Shown: positions 35,090-46,430 of the stretch, in pieces
How the letters are laid out: the number at the start of each line of letters is the position of its first letter
Numbering within the stretch: position 1 is the stretch's first letter
Origin: Kryptolebias marmoratus
Taxonomy: Eukaryota > Chordata > Actinopteri > Cyprinodontiformes > Rivulidae
DNA: 64,000 nt
Reading direction: 5' to 3'
Assembly: GCF_001649575.2 (NCBI RefSeq)
Contig: NC_051452.1
Coordinates: 14,708,856-14,772,855, forward strand
Notes under the pieces: model-generated
Database searches by the model: none
Seen by the model: the letters and a program-made list of their open reading frames with translations, nothing else
What the model was told of the DNA's origin: nothing
Made by a program: the position numbers and the translations under genes

Positions 35090-35580
35090 AGCACAGCAAT
35101 CGCAGAAGGTGCCTGCATGTCTTCATTTCAAAGTGAAGCAATTAATATTTCTGCTTTTGAGCTCTCAGGTCAGCTTTGCAAACATCTCCATCAGGATAAG
35201 ATCGGAAATCACTGAGTTTTGAAGGTTTACTAGTTAAAACATAACCCCTGCCTCCTGCCTTGGCTGTCTCTCAGTGTACATACAAAAGTGCTGAATTTTG
35301 CATGAGCGCCGGAGCTTATAGCAACTGGAACCCTATAGTGTTGTTTACTGATACTTCCTTGAGGCGTCTCACTTCGCACAGCCCATCCTGATAAGAGTGC
35401 GAGCAGCTGAGACCTGCTTCCCGTCGGTTCTGTGTGATGGTCTTGTTATACAGCAGAGCATGAAGAAACAATGGGCAGAGGTCAGGACATGCAGACGTAC
35501 TCCTCTGCTTCAAAATGACCAATCAGGAAGTGTGCTCCCAGCCGATGTTTATTTCTCCGATAGAACCGGTACAAATTGAC
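35090..35580. promoter_or_regulatory. Candidate CNE
   Basis: Mixed composition with AGCAATTAATATTTC (about 35138) and CCTGATAAGAGTG words. Short frames on both strands are unsupported. Confidence 0.3.
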
Positions 35581-35689
35581 ATGTGACTCACAGCAGAAAT
35601 AGACTGGGCAGTTCTTCATGCTGTTAGTGCCACAGAATGTATTCCTCTTGTCCCAAGAAATCAATAGTAGCGTGGTGTGGTGTCACAGA

Positions 35690-36250
35690 AACTTCTTAAA
35701 CAATGGGGGTTTTTTCTGGTTGTTTAAGTCAATATTAAGCTAAAATGTACTTTTCAACAACTATATTTAAAATACCTGTTAAGGGCCAACCTTCAGTATT
35801 TTAAATCCAAGGTTTATTCTTTTTTTCCCATAAATTCCTATGGAAATTTTCCAACTATCAAAACTCCTGGAATTTAGCCACCCTGCACACCACTAACTGC
35901 CAAGAACGTTCATATTAATGACGTATCAAATTACAAATGAAGATCATTCTTGGCTTAGCTAAAGATTATCCCAAAGCTCTTTGTTGACACAGTTTACCAT
36001 TAGCTTTCAGTTATTTACCATTTCAGCACTTGATCAAAGTTTGACAATGACAGGGTCGGAATTAAGTGACGCAGATGTAGGAAAACCGGTAAAAACTGCT
36101 TCCTTCTTGTATTGTTTTCTATAGCACAAAAGGATAGTAACCATGTGTGAAACAGGCTGCTACGTCATCTTTTCTAAAAAGCTCTGCATTTCCACATGGA
36201 TGCACCCAAAATTAAGTTTTTAAAAATTTCCAATTTGGAAAACATTTTTT
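35690..36250 (+). repeat. Family C dispersed repeat copy
   Basis: Order: GCACACCACTAACTGCCAAG, AACGTTCATATTAATGACGT, CACTTGATCAAAGTTTG, GGAAAACCGGTAAAAACTGC, and CTATAGCACAAAAGGATAGT. This parallels 29900-30180 and 44430-44680. Confidence 0.6.
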
Positions 36251-36344
36251 TGTTGTTGTTGTTTTTTCAAATAGTCTTTCTCACGAAAAATTCAATTTGC
36301 CTGTGAACTGGAGGTGAAAATGAAGTAGAAAATGTCAGTATTTC

Positions 36345-36955
36345 AGAAGTAACGGTTTTAGGGCTATGTTACTATTATGCAAATAAGCTCCTGTTGGCCA
36401 CGCCCCCAACTCAGTGTCCTGTCTCAAAACATAAAAACTCTCTGAAGGATTAAACGTTGGGGATCTAACGCACATTTATATTGTTATTAATTCAAACTCT
36501 GAGGATTCTGACTTTGGGACAGGGGCACTTAGCAGTTCCGAACTGACATTTGTTGAGTAGGAGAGCAGCAGTAAGTGGGTCCGAAACCTGACTGGTAGCG
36601 GGTTGGGACAGCGACAATATAGACACGTTCTACTGCAGCCGACAACAGAAGATTTTCCTTTTCCAGCAGACATTGTTCAGCAGTAAAAACAGGAGAACTA
36701 ACGTGACATTTTTCTTAAAATAAAGTGGGTGGAGCTCCACTTGGGTTGCTAGGTAATGGGGATTGTGACGCAACAATCCCAAGGTTTTTGAAACAGGTTG
36801 TTTTGCAGACACCAGAAAACATTTACTTATTGTCAAAAAACGTCTGGGTGTTATTTATTTATTTGCACTTGGACTGTTTCTAGAAGCAGTAGATACCCAA
36901 ACGGAAGTACAGAAACATACAAAAAGTGAATTTTGCATAATAGCTCCCTTTTAAA
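36345..36955. mobile_element. Non-autonomous DNA element with TATTATGCAAA ends
   Basis: The left side has TACTATTATGCAAATAAGCT and CCACGCCCCC. The right side ends AATTTTGCATAATAGCTCCC, whose reverse complement gives the same TATTATGCAAA. An internal palindrome GGGATTGT-GACGCA-ACAATCCC lies at about 36759-36780, next to GGTTGCTAGGTAAT. The structure suits a MITE of a common fish family that I cannot name. Nothing is encoded. Confidence 0.55.
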
Positions 36956-36984
36956 AACTCATTGTGAACAATCTCATGTGATTT

Positions 36985-37480
36985 GTTTGTGCTTGGAGTA
37001 CAGTATGTGGTCTGAATGACTGTCAGCTACTACCACACCAGGTTTTCTCTCAATAGCTGTAAAATTCACTGAGTGACAGCCATTTTTTTGTGTAGACAAT
37101 TAGTTATAGCAGCCATCCTGAACTGGGTTGACTCCAACAGTTAATCAGCTACAGCCAATGACTACTTTCTGGAAGTTCAATAAAATTTGTCCAGTGCTTT
37201 TTTAATTATTCTGCTAACAGACAGGGTTGACTCCAATAGTTAATGATAACGTTTTAAACAATGATCTAGCATTATCCGTTAGCACTCAGAGTCTGCTTTC
37301 TGAATAACTCTCAGCTACTTTCAGACCCACCTTAAGCTTAATATCTGTAAAACTGAATTTAGCACTTTTGTGTGTGCTGAACTGTTTCTTAGCTAACACT
37401 ACACCAGTTTTCTATTTATCTGTGGTTGATTTGCTGTGGCAGCCATCTTAAATTGGTTTGGCTTCAATCCATTTTTATTG
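36985..37480 (+). repeat. Two family B copies, forward, head to tail
   Basis: The first copy runs to about 37225 (CAGCTACTACCACACCAG ... GCTAACAGACAGG). The second runs 37240-37475 (AGCACTCAGAGTCTGC ... GTGGCAGCCATCTTAAATTG). Both keep the GGCNGCCAT (YY1-like) region, at 37108-37118 and 37438-37450. Confidence 0.7.
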
Positions 37481-37639
37481 GCAGGTGATAAAAAAGGGTG
37501 CAGTACAGACATGTTTCACACTATTATTTGCTATGCTTTTTAAAAGTGCCGGCTTTTCTCCTGACTGTTTCCTTGAATAACTTCCTTGATGGTTTTGTGT
37601 AACAAACCGCCTAGTTTGTTACACTGTTAGGTTATGAAT

Positions 37640-38010
37640 CTCTCAATTCCAGTGGACCGTGGTGGCCTTGAATATTCATGCAAACCATTTCATTTATGTT
37701 TCACGCCGATTTTATCTGCAGCCTCCCATTAAAACTCAAACGCGTCAAAAGAATGGCAGATTAACACAGGAAATATCACAAGGACATGCACAACTCACAT
37801 TCTGACAATCAACCTTGTTTACTTTCAGTGGGCAGATACTTTGTCTGTTTACTCCCAGAGACAAATCTTTTAATACACTTCGTATTGAGCAAATTCTCAT
37901 TTCAGCCATTATAAAAGCATCATTTAAGGCTTGTGATGGAAAATACATCAGGTTGAAATAAACTGAAATTATCCCTGAAGGTCACCTGACTTGATGGGTT
38001 GGTGCAGAAA
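37640..38010. promoter_or_regulatory. Strong candidate CNE
   Basis: Contains GAATATTCATGCAAACC (POU/octamer-like, about 37671), TGATGGAAAATACATC and CATTATAAAAGCATC. It is about 370 bases of non-repetitive sequence between two repeat clusters. Confidence 0.42.
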
Positions 38011-38149
38011 TACAAACAGACTCTGGTCAGCTGAACAGGGGCTGGAAAGTAATTGGAAACACGAACAGTGAAAACCTCAAACTAGAGAAAGAAAGCACCT
38101 TTATGAACGAAGAGGACGAGGGCTGTGTGGGTGGGGGGGTTCAGTTTGA

Positions 38150-38480
38150 GTCCAGCTGACTATAATCTTCCTCGAATGGCTCAGGCTCTGTGTTTGCTAT
38201 CATTTGTCACATGGGCGCAGTGTTATGGGTTCAAACAGAAATTTGCAATGGCTCAGTGCACTCCAACAGCACAGTTTTCCATCTCCGCTCTCCTCTGGCC
38301 CACTTTCATTATCCTCGAGGTATTCAAGGAGTAATGGCTTCTCGGAGTACAAACCTATGGGCCATTTCAAGTTCTTTGGCCAGACCTTCAAAGTCATTGT
38401 TCAGTACCTGCATGCGAGTGTTTGGCTAAACGCGGCTGCATTCGCTCACACCCTTGAGACTCTTTATATGGCAGCACACG
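38150..38480. promoter_or_regulatory. Strong candidate CNE
   Basis: Dense unique sequence such as CATTTGTCACATGGGCGC, CCTCGAGGTATTCAAGG and GCTAAACGCGGCTGC. Four overlapping frames of 65-98 residues occur on both strands, so the low stop density is not strand-specific and a coding exon is unlikely. Confidence 0.4.
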
Positions 38481-38679
38481 CGATTTTTAGAGGTAAATAG
38501 TCAAATTTCTGTGTTGCTTTTTGGTTAATTTAAATCCACATGTCAGTTGTTCATTTTCCAATTGATATGATGGTAGATATCAACTAACATCATCTTATGT
38601 TGAAAGTCTAAACCATTTTGGTCAAACCTTGAAACTAACATTCTTCTAAACCTCTTATACTGTGAGATTTCTTGCTCGG

Positions 38680-40450
38680 AGTTTGTGTTGGGAATGACTC
38701 TCAGCTGCTTCTAAGCCAAATTTGAGCTCATTAAATGTAAAACTGACTGAGGTTAGAAACAGATTTGTGTTGGCTAAAGTTGGCAAGCTTGTGGCAGTCA
38801 AATTCAGTTAAGTTGACTCCAAAATTTAATCAGTTGTAAAGGTACATTCCGTGGTTTGTTTCTCAGAGTTTCGTTAAAATCTGCCCAGTAGTTCAATAGA
38901 TATTTTTCTAACAGACAAACAGAGATGTCTCCAAAGGTTTTTATTAAATTTTATGCAAATATTTTGCCCAATGCATAGTGCTCAAAGTACTGTATGTGTA
39001 GTGGGTGACTCCCAGCTACTTTCGCACCACATTTTTAGGTCAATATGTTTAAAATTAACTGAGTTATTGTTATTTTTATGTTTACTGAGGTAAACATAAA
39101 ATGTAAACTGGCGGACATTTTGAATTTAAATTAACTCCAAACGGTAATCAGTTGTAGAATTACACCCAATGGTTACTTTCTAAGGGTTTCATTAAAATTG
39201 ATCCAGTGGTTCATGAGATATTTTGTGAACAGACAGACATGCAAACACAGACACAGGCAAAAACGTTATCACCAACAAATACTGAACTAAAGTTTGGTGT
39301 GGTGGTAGCTGAGAGTCATCCTCAACACTAACAGATTGTGTGAGATCTTGGTTCAAAACTTTGGCATAAGGCAGCAGGTGATATGTTAGTATTCTTTCAA
39401 CAAAATACAAGTTTAATTTAAAGTGTGACGTTATTTACAAAAAGTTCTCCACACCCACTAACACTCAGCAAGTTAAATAAAAAATACTTGAAAACAATAG
39501 TATTGATGTGTTTTGAGAAGCAGCCGAGGAACTTCAGCTCTACTGAAGTCATCACTGGATGTAACTCTACGACTGATTAGCTTTTGGAGCCAACCTGATT
39601 CAAGATGGCCTCCACAGCCAACTGAATTTAAAAACACAAAAACGGATTTAACTTAATTAGTTTTAGAGATATTGCGTTAAAACTAGGTGTCGGTGTTGCT
39701 GAGAGTCCTTCACAACACACTCTCCAAGAGCTACTCATTGTGCCAGATCTTTGCTCAAAACTTTAGCATCAACTGTTGGTCTCATTTCAGTCTGTCTGTT
39801 AGCAAAATACTTCATGAACCACAAGGCGGATTTAAATGAAACTCTCAGAAAATAATAATTTGACATACATCTACAACTGATTCACCTTTGAAGACAAGGT
39901 TGTCACAGCTAATTGACTTTTGCAAGCACGAATATGACTATAATTCAGTTGATTTTACAAATTTTGAGCTAAGGTTCGGTATGGTAGTACATGAGAGTCA
40001 TTCACAACAGGTACTCTGAGTACTACGCATTGCGTGGGTAATTTGTTTCAAACTTTGGATTTACCTGTTGGAGGCAACCCTGTTTGTCTGTTAGCAAAAT
40101 ATCTCCTGAATCATTGAGCAGATTTTAATGACTGTTTCAGGAAGGTAATCATTGGATGTACATCTACAAGTGATTAACTTTTGGAGTCAATACAATTCAA
40201 AATGGCTGCCACAGCCAATCAATTTTAGTAAACACAAAAATGGCAATCACTCAGTCAATTTTACAGATATTTAGCTAAAACTCAGAATGACAGTAGATGG
40301 GTATTATCCAAAACACATACTTCAAGTATTAACAGATTGAGTGAGATTTTGCATGTTCTTGTGAGATCGAACGTTACGTGATTTAATCAAAACTGCTTAA
40401 ACTCTTGTCAATGTCTCAGCTTAAGACTTTGACATGAAAAGCAGCGAGCG
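38680..40450. repeat. Cluster of six family B copies, two forward then four reverse
   Basis: Forward copies lie at 38680-38925 and 38980-39245. Reverse copies lie at 39270-39390 (partial), 39540-39770, 39785-40060 and 40075-40450. Each has family words such as GTAGCTGAGAGTCAT, TCTACAACTGATTA and TTTTACAGATAT or their complements. Left copies face right copies, making a long imperfect inverted repeat. Copies differ at many positions, so the array is old. No frame is conserved. Confidence 0.72.
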
Positions 40451-40569
40451 ATCCTTCATAAGTGCTAGGTTTGCAATATCTGGCTTCTAAATATGCTTAG
40501 TATAAAGTTGAATCCACTTTTTTTCCCCTTTTTGTCTGGATTTATTGTTTTTGTCTTCTAAACTGTAAT

Positions 40570-40960
40570 TGAGTAGGACCAGCCGAAGAGTTCTCATTTA
40601 ATCCCAGCATGTCTAATCTGTCCCTCTGCATCCCTGGTGGGAGGATTTCTTGATAATTGTATTGCTCCTTATTGTCAGATGTTGACGAGTGGTAGAAAGG
40701 CATATTCCCGCTCGGAGGGAGGCTCGTCTCGTTTCAAAAGAGCCGGCAGAGAGCAGCGGTGAGGGCTGCTGAGAGACGGGTCGGTCAGCAACAATAACCC
40801 TGCACTCGCCTCTGCAGGACACAACGCCGGACCACTGCAGACTCGGCAACACCTCTCAAGTGGTTAATTAAACAAGTCCACGCACAGAGCCGGCACACTA
40901 CGCTTGGTTTACCATAAACAATGTGATTAAAGCGTCCGTGGGCCAACCAGAATGTAGGGT
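40570..40960. promoter_or_regulatory. Strong candidate CNE
   Basis: Contains TTTCTTGATAATTGTATTGC, AGCAACAATAACCC, GTGGTTAATTAAACAAGTCC and CCATAAACAATGTGATTAAAG (SOX/homeodomain-like). GC-richer middle with several CpG. A 79-residue minus-strand frame is not supported. Confidence 0.42.
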
Positions 40961-41039
40961 TGGAGAAAGGAATTCAGATCACCATGGAGATGTGTGAGAA
41001 GGAGAGGTATGAATGCAGGCAGGGATGTCATTATTACTT

Positions 41040-41240
41040 TTTTGTTCATTATTTTCATAATGACTATCATTATGCAGAGGCTCTGATTGAATTCTATTTT
41101 GTTAGTCAGGTTTGTGGCGAACAGAATAATTATCACTTAAGTGATATTAAGATACAAGCAGAACGTTTTTATAGTCAGAGCCTTTGGTTAAAAAAAAAAA
41201 AAAGAAAAGAAAGAGTAATCACTGATTAGAACAAGTACGA
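41040..41240. other. Intergenic, possibly edge of a CNE
   Basis: Has CATTATTTTCATAATGAC, an imperfect inverted word, and an A-run at 41190-41203. No gene. Confidence 0.3.
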
Positions 41241-41249
41241 TGACTTTAA

Positions 41250-41620
41250 ATGTGAAAATTACCACTCAGTTCAAATGCAGCATGTTGCTCTACATAGATT
41301 AGTGCATTTATATAACGCTATCAGTCACATAGTTTTAAATTTGATGATTACATCATTGGGGATGGAATCATTCAGTTCCAGCCTGTAAAATATGACGATT
41401 GATTCAATCTGCGCAGCCATAAAAGAGACCAATATGGCCTTTTAGCTCCAAAGAGACTTCATGGATCTGACACAAGATTCCAATGGGAAACAGATATTTA
41501 TGAACTTATAAGTACCTCTCATATTAATAAAGTCACTTTCTGCTTTTGTCACCACATCAAGTACCATTAGAACAGAGGAAAACTGGAGCCTGCATCCTAA
41601 TAGGTTCTTTGGCTTTGCTT
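41250..41620. promoter_or_regulatory. Strong candidate CNE
   Basis: Includes GATGATTACATCATTGG, TATGACGATTGATTCAATC, CAGCCATAAAAGAGACC, AGATATTTATGAAC and CATATTAATAAAGTCAC. Non-repetitive over about 370 bases. Confidence 0.42.
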
Positions 41621-41794
41621 TTTAAACTTTTTTTAACACATCTTTAGTGTTCTTTTTTTGGTAAGTTGAAGCAAATAGTTGGTCGACAGTAAGACATTTG
41701 CTCTGGTATCTTTTTGAATTTAAAGTTGTATTTGATAAAAGACAGAAATGTAAAAGTCCTAAAATCTTTAAGGCTTTAAGGGATATTGTGTATT

Positions 41795-41950
41795 TTCAGG
41801 TGGACAGGAATTAGCGTGCCCCAAATACACAACTCTGGATATTTGTTTAAACTGAGATTTTTTCCCCCTCCCATGCATTCTAACAAAAACACTGTAATAC
41901 CCATGTGGTTCCACTAGGTGGCGAGAACGCCCACATTAACCATTCGCTCA
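41795..41950 (+). repeat. Family C fragment
   Basis: GGATATTTGTTTAAACTGAG followed by CTAGGTGGCGAGAACGCC and CACATTAACCATTCG; the core GGCGAGAACGCCCACATTAA is at 41920-41939. Confidence 0.65.
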
Positions 41951-41954
41951 TTTG

Positions 41955-42180
41955 TTTTCTTTAACCACTGAAGCGGGAAACTGGTGCCTATCTCCAGAGG
42001 TCATTGTGCGGGAGGTCAGGGACAGCCTGGACAGGTCACAAGTCCATCACAGGGCCACACAGAGACAAACAAGACTAGGAACAATTAAAGAGTTACCAAT
42101 TAACCTAACATGCATGTTTATGGTCTGTGGGAGGAAACCGGAGTTCCAGGACAAAACCCATAAGAGCACAACAACATGTA
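41955..42180. repeat. Common fish interspersed repeat fragment
   Basis: Words such as GTCCATCACAGGGCCACAC, TAACCTAACATGCATG, TCTGTGGGAGGAAACCGGAG and ATGTAAACTCC are very familiar from fish repeats. The class cannot be fixed by eye. A 96-residue frame over it is not a gene. Confidence 0.7.
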
Positions 42181-42409
42181 AACTCCAACAAATAATATTT
42201 ATGTATATTATGAAAACCTTTTCGGTTTTCATCATAATTTAAAAGGTTTGTTATAGTGCTAAAATGTTATTTTTCCAGTTTGTTACTGAATAAATGGGAA
42301 ATATGACTGAAAAGTAACAACATAACAAGAGAAACTAAAGAATTTTGCGTTTTTCTGTGAAAATCTGGTTTGAGTGCTAAGTGCTGAATGACTGCTGAAA
42401 TTTGTTGAA

Positions 42410-42670
42410 TTGGCAAAACAAAACCTAAAATTAGCTAAACAAAATGCTTAAAGCTAAAGTTAACAAAACAATACCTAAAATCTGAAATAAACAAAAGCTA
42501 AAGGTTAAAATTAGCAAAGCAAAGCTTAAAGATAAAGTTAGCAAAATGGTAAACAAAAGCTACAATTAATAAAGCAGTAGCTAAAAGCTAAAAACAGCAA
42601 AACACTAGCTAAAAACCAAAACTATCAAAACAGTAGCTTAAGACTAAAATTGGAACAAAATGCAGAAGTA
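42410..42670. repeat. Degenerate minisatellite of AGCTAAAA/TTAGCAAAACA units
   Basis: Repeats of roughly AGCTAAAAGCTAAAATTAGC plus AAAACAGT, about 30 bases per unit, with 8 or so imperfect units. AT-rich; no coding content. Confidence 0.72.
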
Positions 42671-43140
42671 GATATTAAGGATTTAGAGTTCTTCATTAAT
42701 TTTAAAGAGGAAAAAAATGTAGTTAAGTAAAATATTTTCAAAAAGTTCAAAATAATGAATTAATTAATAATTAATTATAGTCATAGTGTCCTGAACAAGC
42801 TTAACATTTTGACACATGAATGGTTAAAACAGCTGAACATTTGCTGAAGTAGTCACTGTCCATAAAAACACGCACAAAATAAACTCTAAACAGGAAAACA
42901 ATACTGACAATGCTGACTCAGTATTCCCACTAATATTTATATTTGGAAGAGAGTGAAACTCTCAATAATGGCTTTAATGTGTTTAATCTGGAGATCAGTT
43001 TGTGGCGGGCTTTTGTTGTTGTTGTTGTTTTGGCTCCAAAAATATGGGAAATGTCAAATATTTCCATTTGTGATCAATATGAGTGAACTTTACCATAATA
43101 ATTCACATATGTACTCCCAGAGTCAGTATAGTTAACACTC
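42670..43140. other. AT-rich intergenic DNA
   Basis: AT-rich, with a GTTGTT run near 43013-43029; nothing else recognised. Confidence 0.4.
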
Positions 43141-43149
43141 GATATCTGT

Positions 43150-44110
43150 GAGTGCCTCTCCGTCTCTTCTCATCTCTCGGCATGTCTCTGCTCTGCACAG
43201 CAGCAGCAGTAAGCGGGCCCGCAGCCTACCAATGCCTTCCGTGAGGAGGGATTTGTCCGGACTCTAATCAATCACTGACAGATTACCTCCAAAGCCACTT
43301 CCATGGCCATTAAAGCAGGACAAATGCAGAATTGCAACTGAACAAGTTGGAGTTTTTAAGCCAACACCGGGACTTCCTGGTTATTTGTCAAAGTCAGCGC
43401 CGCTGAGCCGCATGAGTGGCTGTGTGAGTGTGTGCGGGGCCGCGAGCCGGCCCGGCCGGCCGTCCCCACTGCGTGTCAGGGAGAATGAGGGAGAGAGCAT
43501 GAGACAGTAACAGAGCGAGGGAGTTATTGTTAGTGTGTGTGTTTTTATGGTCTCAGGTGTGTGTGTGTGTGTGTGTGTGGCGGCGGCTGTGTTGCTCTTG
43601 GCCCACTGGAGCTTACAGTAAATCACATTCCCGTCATTGCCAAATTTAGCAGCTTATGCTCAATAGGCTCTGCTCAAATCTACGCCGTGTCCCATCAGGG
43701 CGCTAGTCTGGGCTCGTAAAAGAGGATTGGCCACACTCGAGCCTCTGAACACTGGCGGCTCACCCCCCCTTACAATATTCCTCCTCTTCTTTATCTAAAC
43801 CACTGGAAACACTGTCTAATCTTCTCCGTTTTCCCCCGTGGATTTAGCGGCTTTGAGATTCCTTCTCCATTGTCCCCCCCCCATTCACTAGGGCTTTGTT
43901 TACATCGGGGTATATTTGATAGAAGACGCTATGAAATTGGATATCATCATTTTCATTGCCCGTATTACCAAGGGAACACAGCCAGAGAAAAGACATTTCA
44001 TCCTATAAGCTTCCCTCTTTATCCAAATGGATTCTGGCGTTTTTACGTCTTGCCAGACATGGCAGGTTAAGTGCTGATAATTGTTGGGAAGATGAATTGG
44101 AAAGATGAAA
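43150..44110. promoter_or_regulatory. Candidate CNE cluster with CpG-rich centre
   Basis: The block 43150-43400 has CTAATCAATCACTGACAG and CCATGGCCATTAAAGC. The segment 43400-43470 is CpG-dense (GGCCGCGAGCCGG...). A (GT)n microsatellite lies at 43557-43579. The block 43590-44110 has GAAATTGGATATCATC and CCGTATTACCAAGG words. Short frames on both strands are unsupported. The CpG patch could be a cryptic promoter, but no transcript evidence exists here. Confidence 0.36.
43557..43579. repeat. (GT)n microsatellite
   Basis: About 11 GT units inside the CNE cluster. Confidence 0.92.
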
Positions 44111-44339
44111 AAAGAAAGAGCGATCAAAGCGGCGGGCTTTTTGTTGCATGTTTTCCCTCGTATATGTGCAAGTATAGTGGTTTGATTAACGCTGGAGGGA
44201 CTGAAGAGACCTCTTAGGTATTTTAATGAGAAGAATTAGTAAGTAAAATGCAGTATTTTGAAAAGTAAAATTTACAAAAACCAAGAGGCATAGCACCCAT
44301 CTCTTGGATGAACTGAATGTTTGGATATGTGAAAATCTA

Positions 44340-44690
44340 AACAACATTGGATGTTATCATTTAAAAAAAAAAAAAAAAACAACCTCCATCCACAAGACTA
44401 TGACAAAATCTTCAATACTATATCCCACCACTAAGTGGCGAGAACGGCCACATTAACAACATCAGAACACAAAAAAGAAAATTTTAAGCTTGGCAACAGA
44501 TTCCCTCAACACAATTGTTGCTGTTCTATCTTATTTTTTAAACATAATTTACTGTATTTTCCTTATTAGCCATTTTTATGCACAATCATAGTTTGACACA
44601 TAAAAACACGGGGGGGAAATGCTTTGTTGTTGTTTTGGTTTCTAGGACACAAAGTGATGGCGAGCGTGTGCGAAACAACTGTTTAAAGCA
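44340..44690 (+). repeat. Family C dispersed repeat copy
   Basis: Core GGCGAGAACGGCCACATTAA at 44437-44456, then GCACAATCATAGTTTGAC and GTTTTGGTTTCTAGGACAC. An A-run sits at 44361-44379. Confidence 0.65.
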
Positions 44691-44759
44691 TTAAACAGTC
44701 TGGTTGTTTTGTTTTCTTAGGGTTAAAATTTTGCTGGTCAACCCCCCGCTCCACCTACA

Positions 44760-44784
44760 TACACACACACACACATACACACAC
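44760..44784. repeat. (CA)n microsatellite
   Basis: CA units with one TA interruption. Confidence 0.9.
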
Positions 44785-44949
44785 CTCCTCTTTATGACCC
44801 CAGATAGGAAAAAAAGGAAGAAGAAGGTCAAAAGAAAAGAAAAAAAAACACCACGGGAGGCAGAATTGTATCTGTAGGTGTATGTGTGTGCATCTTTTTG
44901 TGCACTGTGTGGGTGTCCGTGCTGCATTTGGTGATGTATTTCTGTGCTC

Positions 44950-45310
44950 CTCCACCCCCTCCCTCCTCCTATTCAATTAAGAGCTTAAGCTCATTAGTGG
45001 CAGACTTACATCATTACCTCTCCAATGGCTAATGAGTTAAAATCTATTTAGATTTATGTTGCCGTTAAATCACACGCACACACGAATCAGAAAAAAACAA
45101 CAACCCAAAAGTATTCTCGCACAAGGTTTTTTTTTTTATTCATACCTGTGTGGGAGCCTTTTATGGCGTAACTGCATATTCAACACACTTGAATTATACC
45201 TTTTGCCTTCAGTATGGAAATCAGAGAGATGTAGTGCGGTTCCTGTAACACAAAGAGCTGTTTTCTCTCACTTAAGCATTACGCACCTAATGCATTGAAC
45301 ACTAGCTAAT
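44950..45310. promoter_or_regulatory. Strong candidate CNE
   Basis: Clustered homeodomain-like words: TTCAATTAAGAGC, GCTCATTAGTGGC, CCAATGGCTAATGAGTTAAA (44970-45045), then CTTAAGCATTACGC, CCTAATGCATTG and CTAGCTAATATTAAGC (45270-45316). An AT/CA-rich spacer separates the two halves. Confidence 0.42.
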
Positions 45311-45359
45311 ATTAAGCATGGACGAACAAAAAAGAAAAACAAAAGCTATTACACAGCCA

Positions 45360-45620
45360 TTAACTGAGTTTTCAATCACCTTTAATTACTAACAAATCTC
45401 TGTTTGCACAGCAGGCTTGACTAGATTCAATACAGTAATGGAATAGAAATTTAAATAGTTAAAGGTAGAGCTGTATCTGAGGGCGGGCTGGCCTTCAGGA
45501 AATCTCATAGGCCACCGGACAATGATGCCAATAAACCATTGATATGTGCCTTGAGCTACTGCCACATATCATGTTTGAGTTTGAGGTGGAGGCGTTCTCT
45601 ACTGCTTCGGTTATCTCACA
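45360..45620. promoter_or_regulatory. Candidate CNE
   Basis: CAATCACCTTTAATTACTAAC, CCGGACAATGATGCC and AATAAACCATTGATATG words in unique sequence. Confidence 0.36.
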
Positions 45621-45949
45621 ACCAGATAAACTTTTGTTCCTATGTGGGTGAAGTTAAACAGGGCAACCAGAGTCAGTTTTAGTGTCATTACCTTAGAGAA
45701 GCACAAGACGGGGTTTTCACGTTTGACAAAGACAAAAAAAAAAAAAAACTGATAAAGTTATCATTTGTATTCCCAACCTGCTGCGAATACTATCTAATAT
45801 TAGCCTGATAATTGCCCGTGGTGATTTCTGTTCATGTTGTCCTCCCATGAGAGGCACAGGGGTCACATAGCTATACAAACATGCTAACATTACATACATA
45901 AAGGCAGTAGTAAAGGTTTCAATGAAATTCACTCAACTAAATATTTATT

Positions 45950-46430
45950 TATTGTTTTAGTGTCTTTATAAGGGAGAGGAATGGTTCAGATCTTTTTTGA
46001 ACTGGGGTTCTGAGGAAAGGTTATGAGAAATTAATATCTGACCTGTTTGAGATATAGCTTTTGAGTGACTGCAGTTTGGGAAAATATAGATTAATTCTGA
46101 CTGAACTGACGAGCTAACGCTAGTGTTTGTGGGGCCAAGACCAAAGTGGATTTACGCCTTCTTAAAACCACTCCAAGCTCTAAAAATTCATAGCGGTTCA
46201 TGCAAACGCTTTTTTTTTGTTTGTTTGTACAAAACTAGCTGTTGCCAATATTTATGCTCGCAAATAATCATAGAAAATAATGTAATGTAATGTAATTAAT
46301 ATACACATTAATGTATGTCAAGGTCGACAAAATATCCTTTGAGTTGCTTCAAGAAGGCACCAATCCACTTTGATCGTGGCTTTGCTCAACCAGTTTTTAG
46401 CTCCAGGGCCCTCTCTAGTCTGTTTCCAAA
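45950..46430. repeat. Repeat with imperfect inverted arms (MITE-like)
   Basis: The arm at 46130-46164 (CCAAAGTGGATTTACGCC then TTCTT) matches, inverted, 46351-46383 (AAGAAGGCACCAATCCACTT then TGATCGTGG). The loop is about 190 bases and AT-rich. The class is unknown and no target duplication was identified. Confidence 0.5.
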
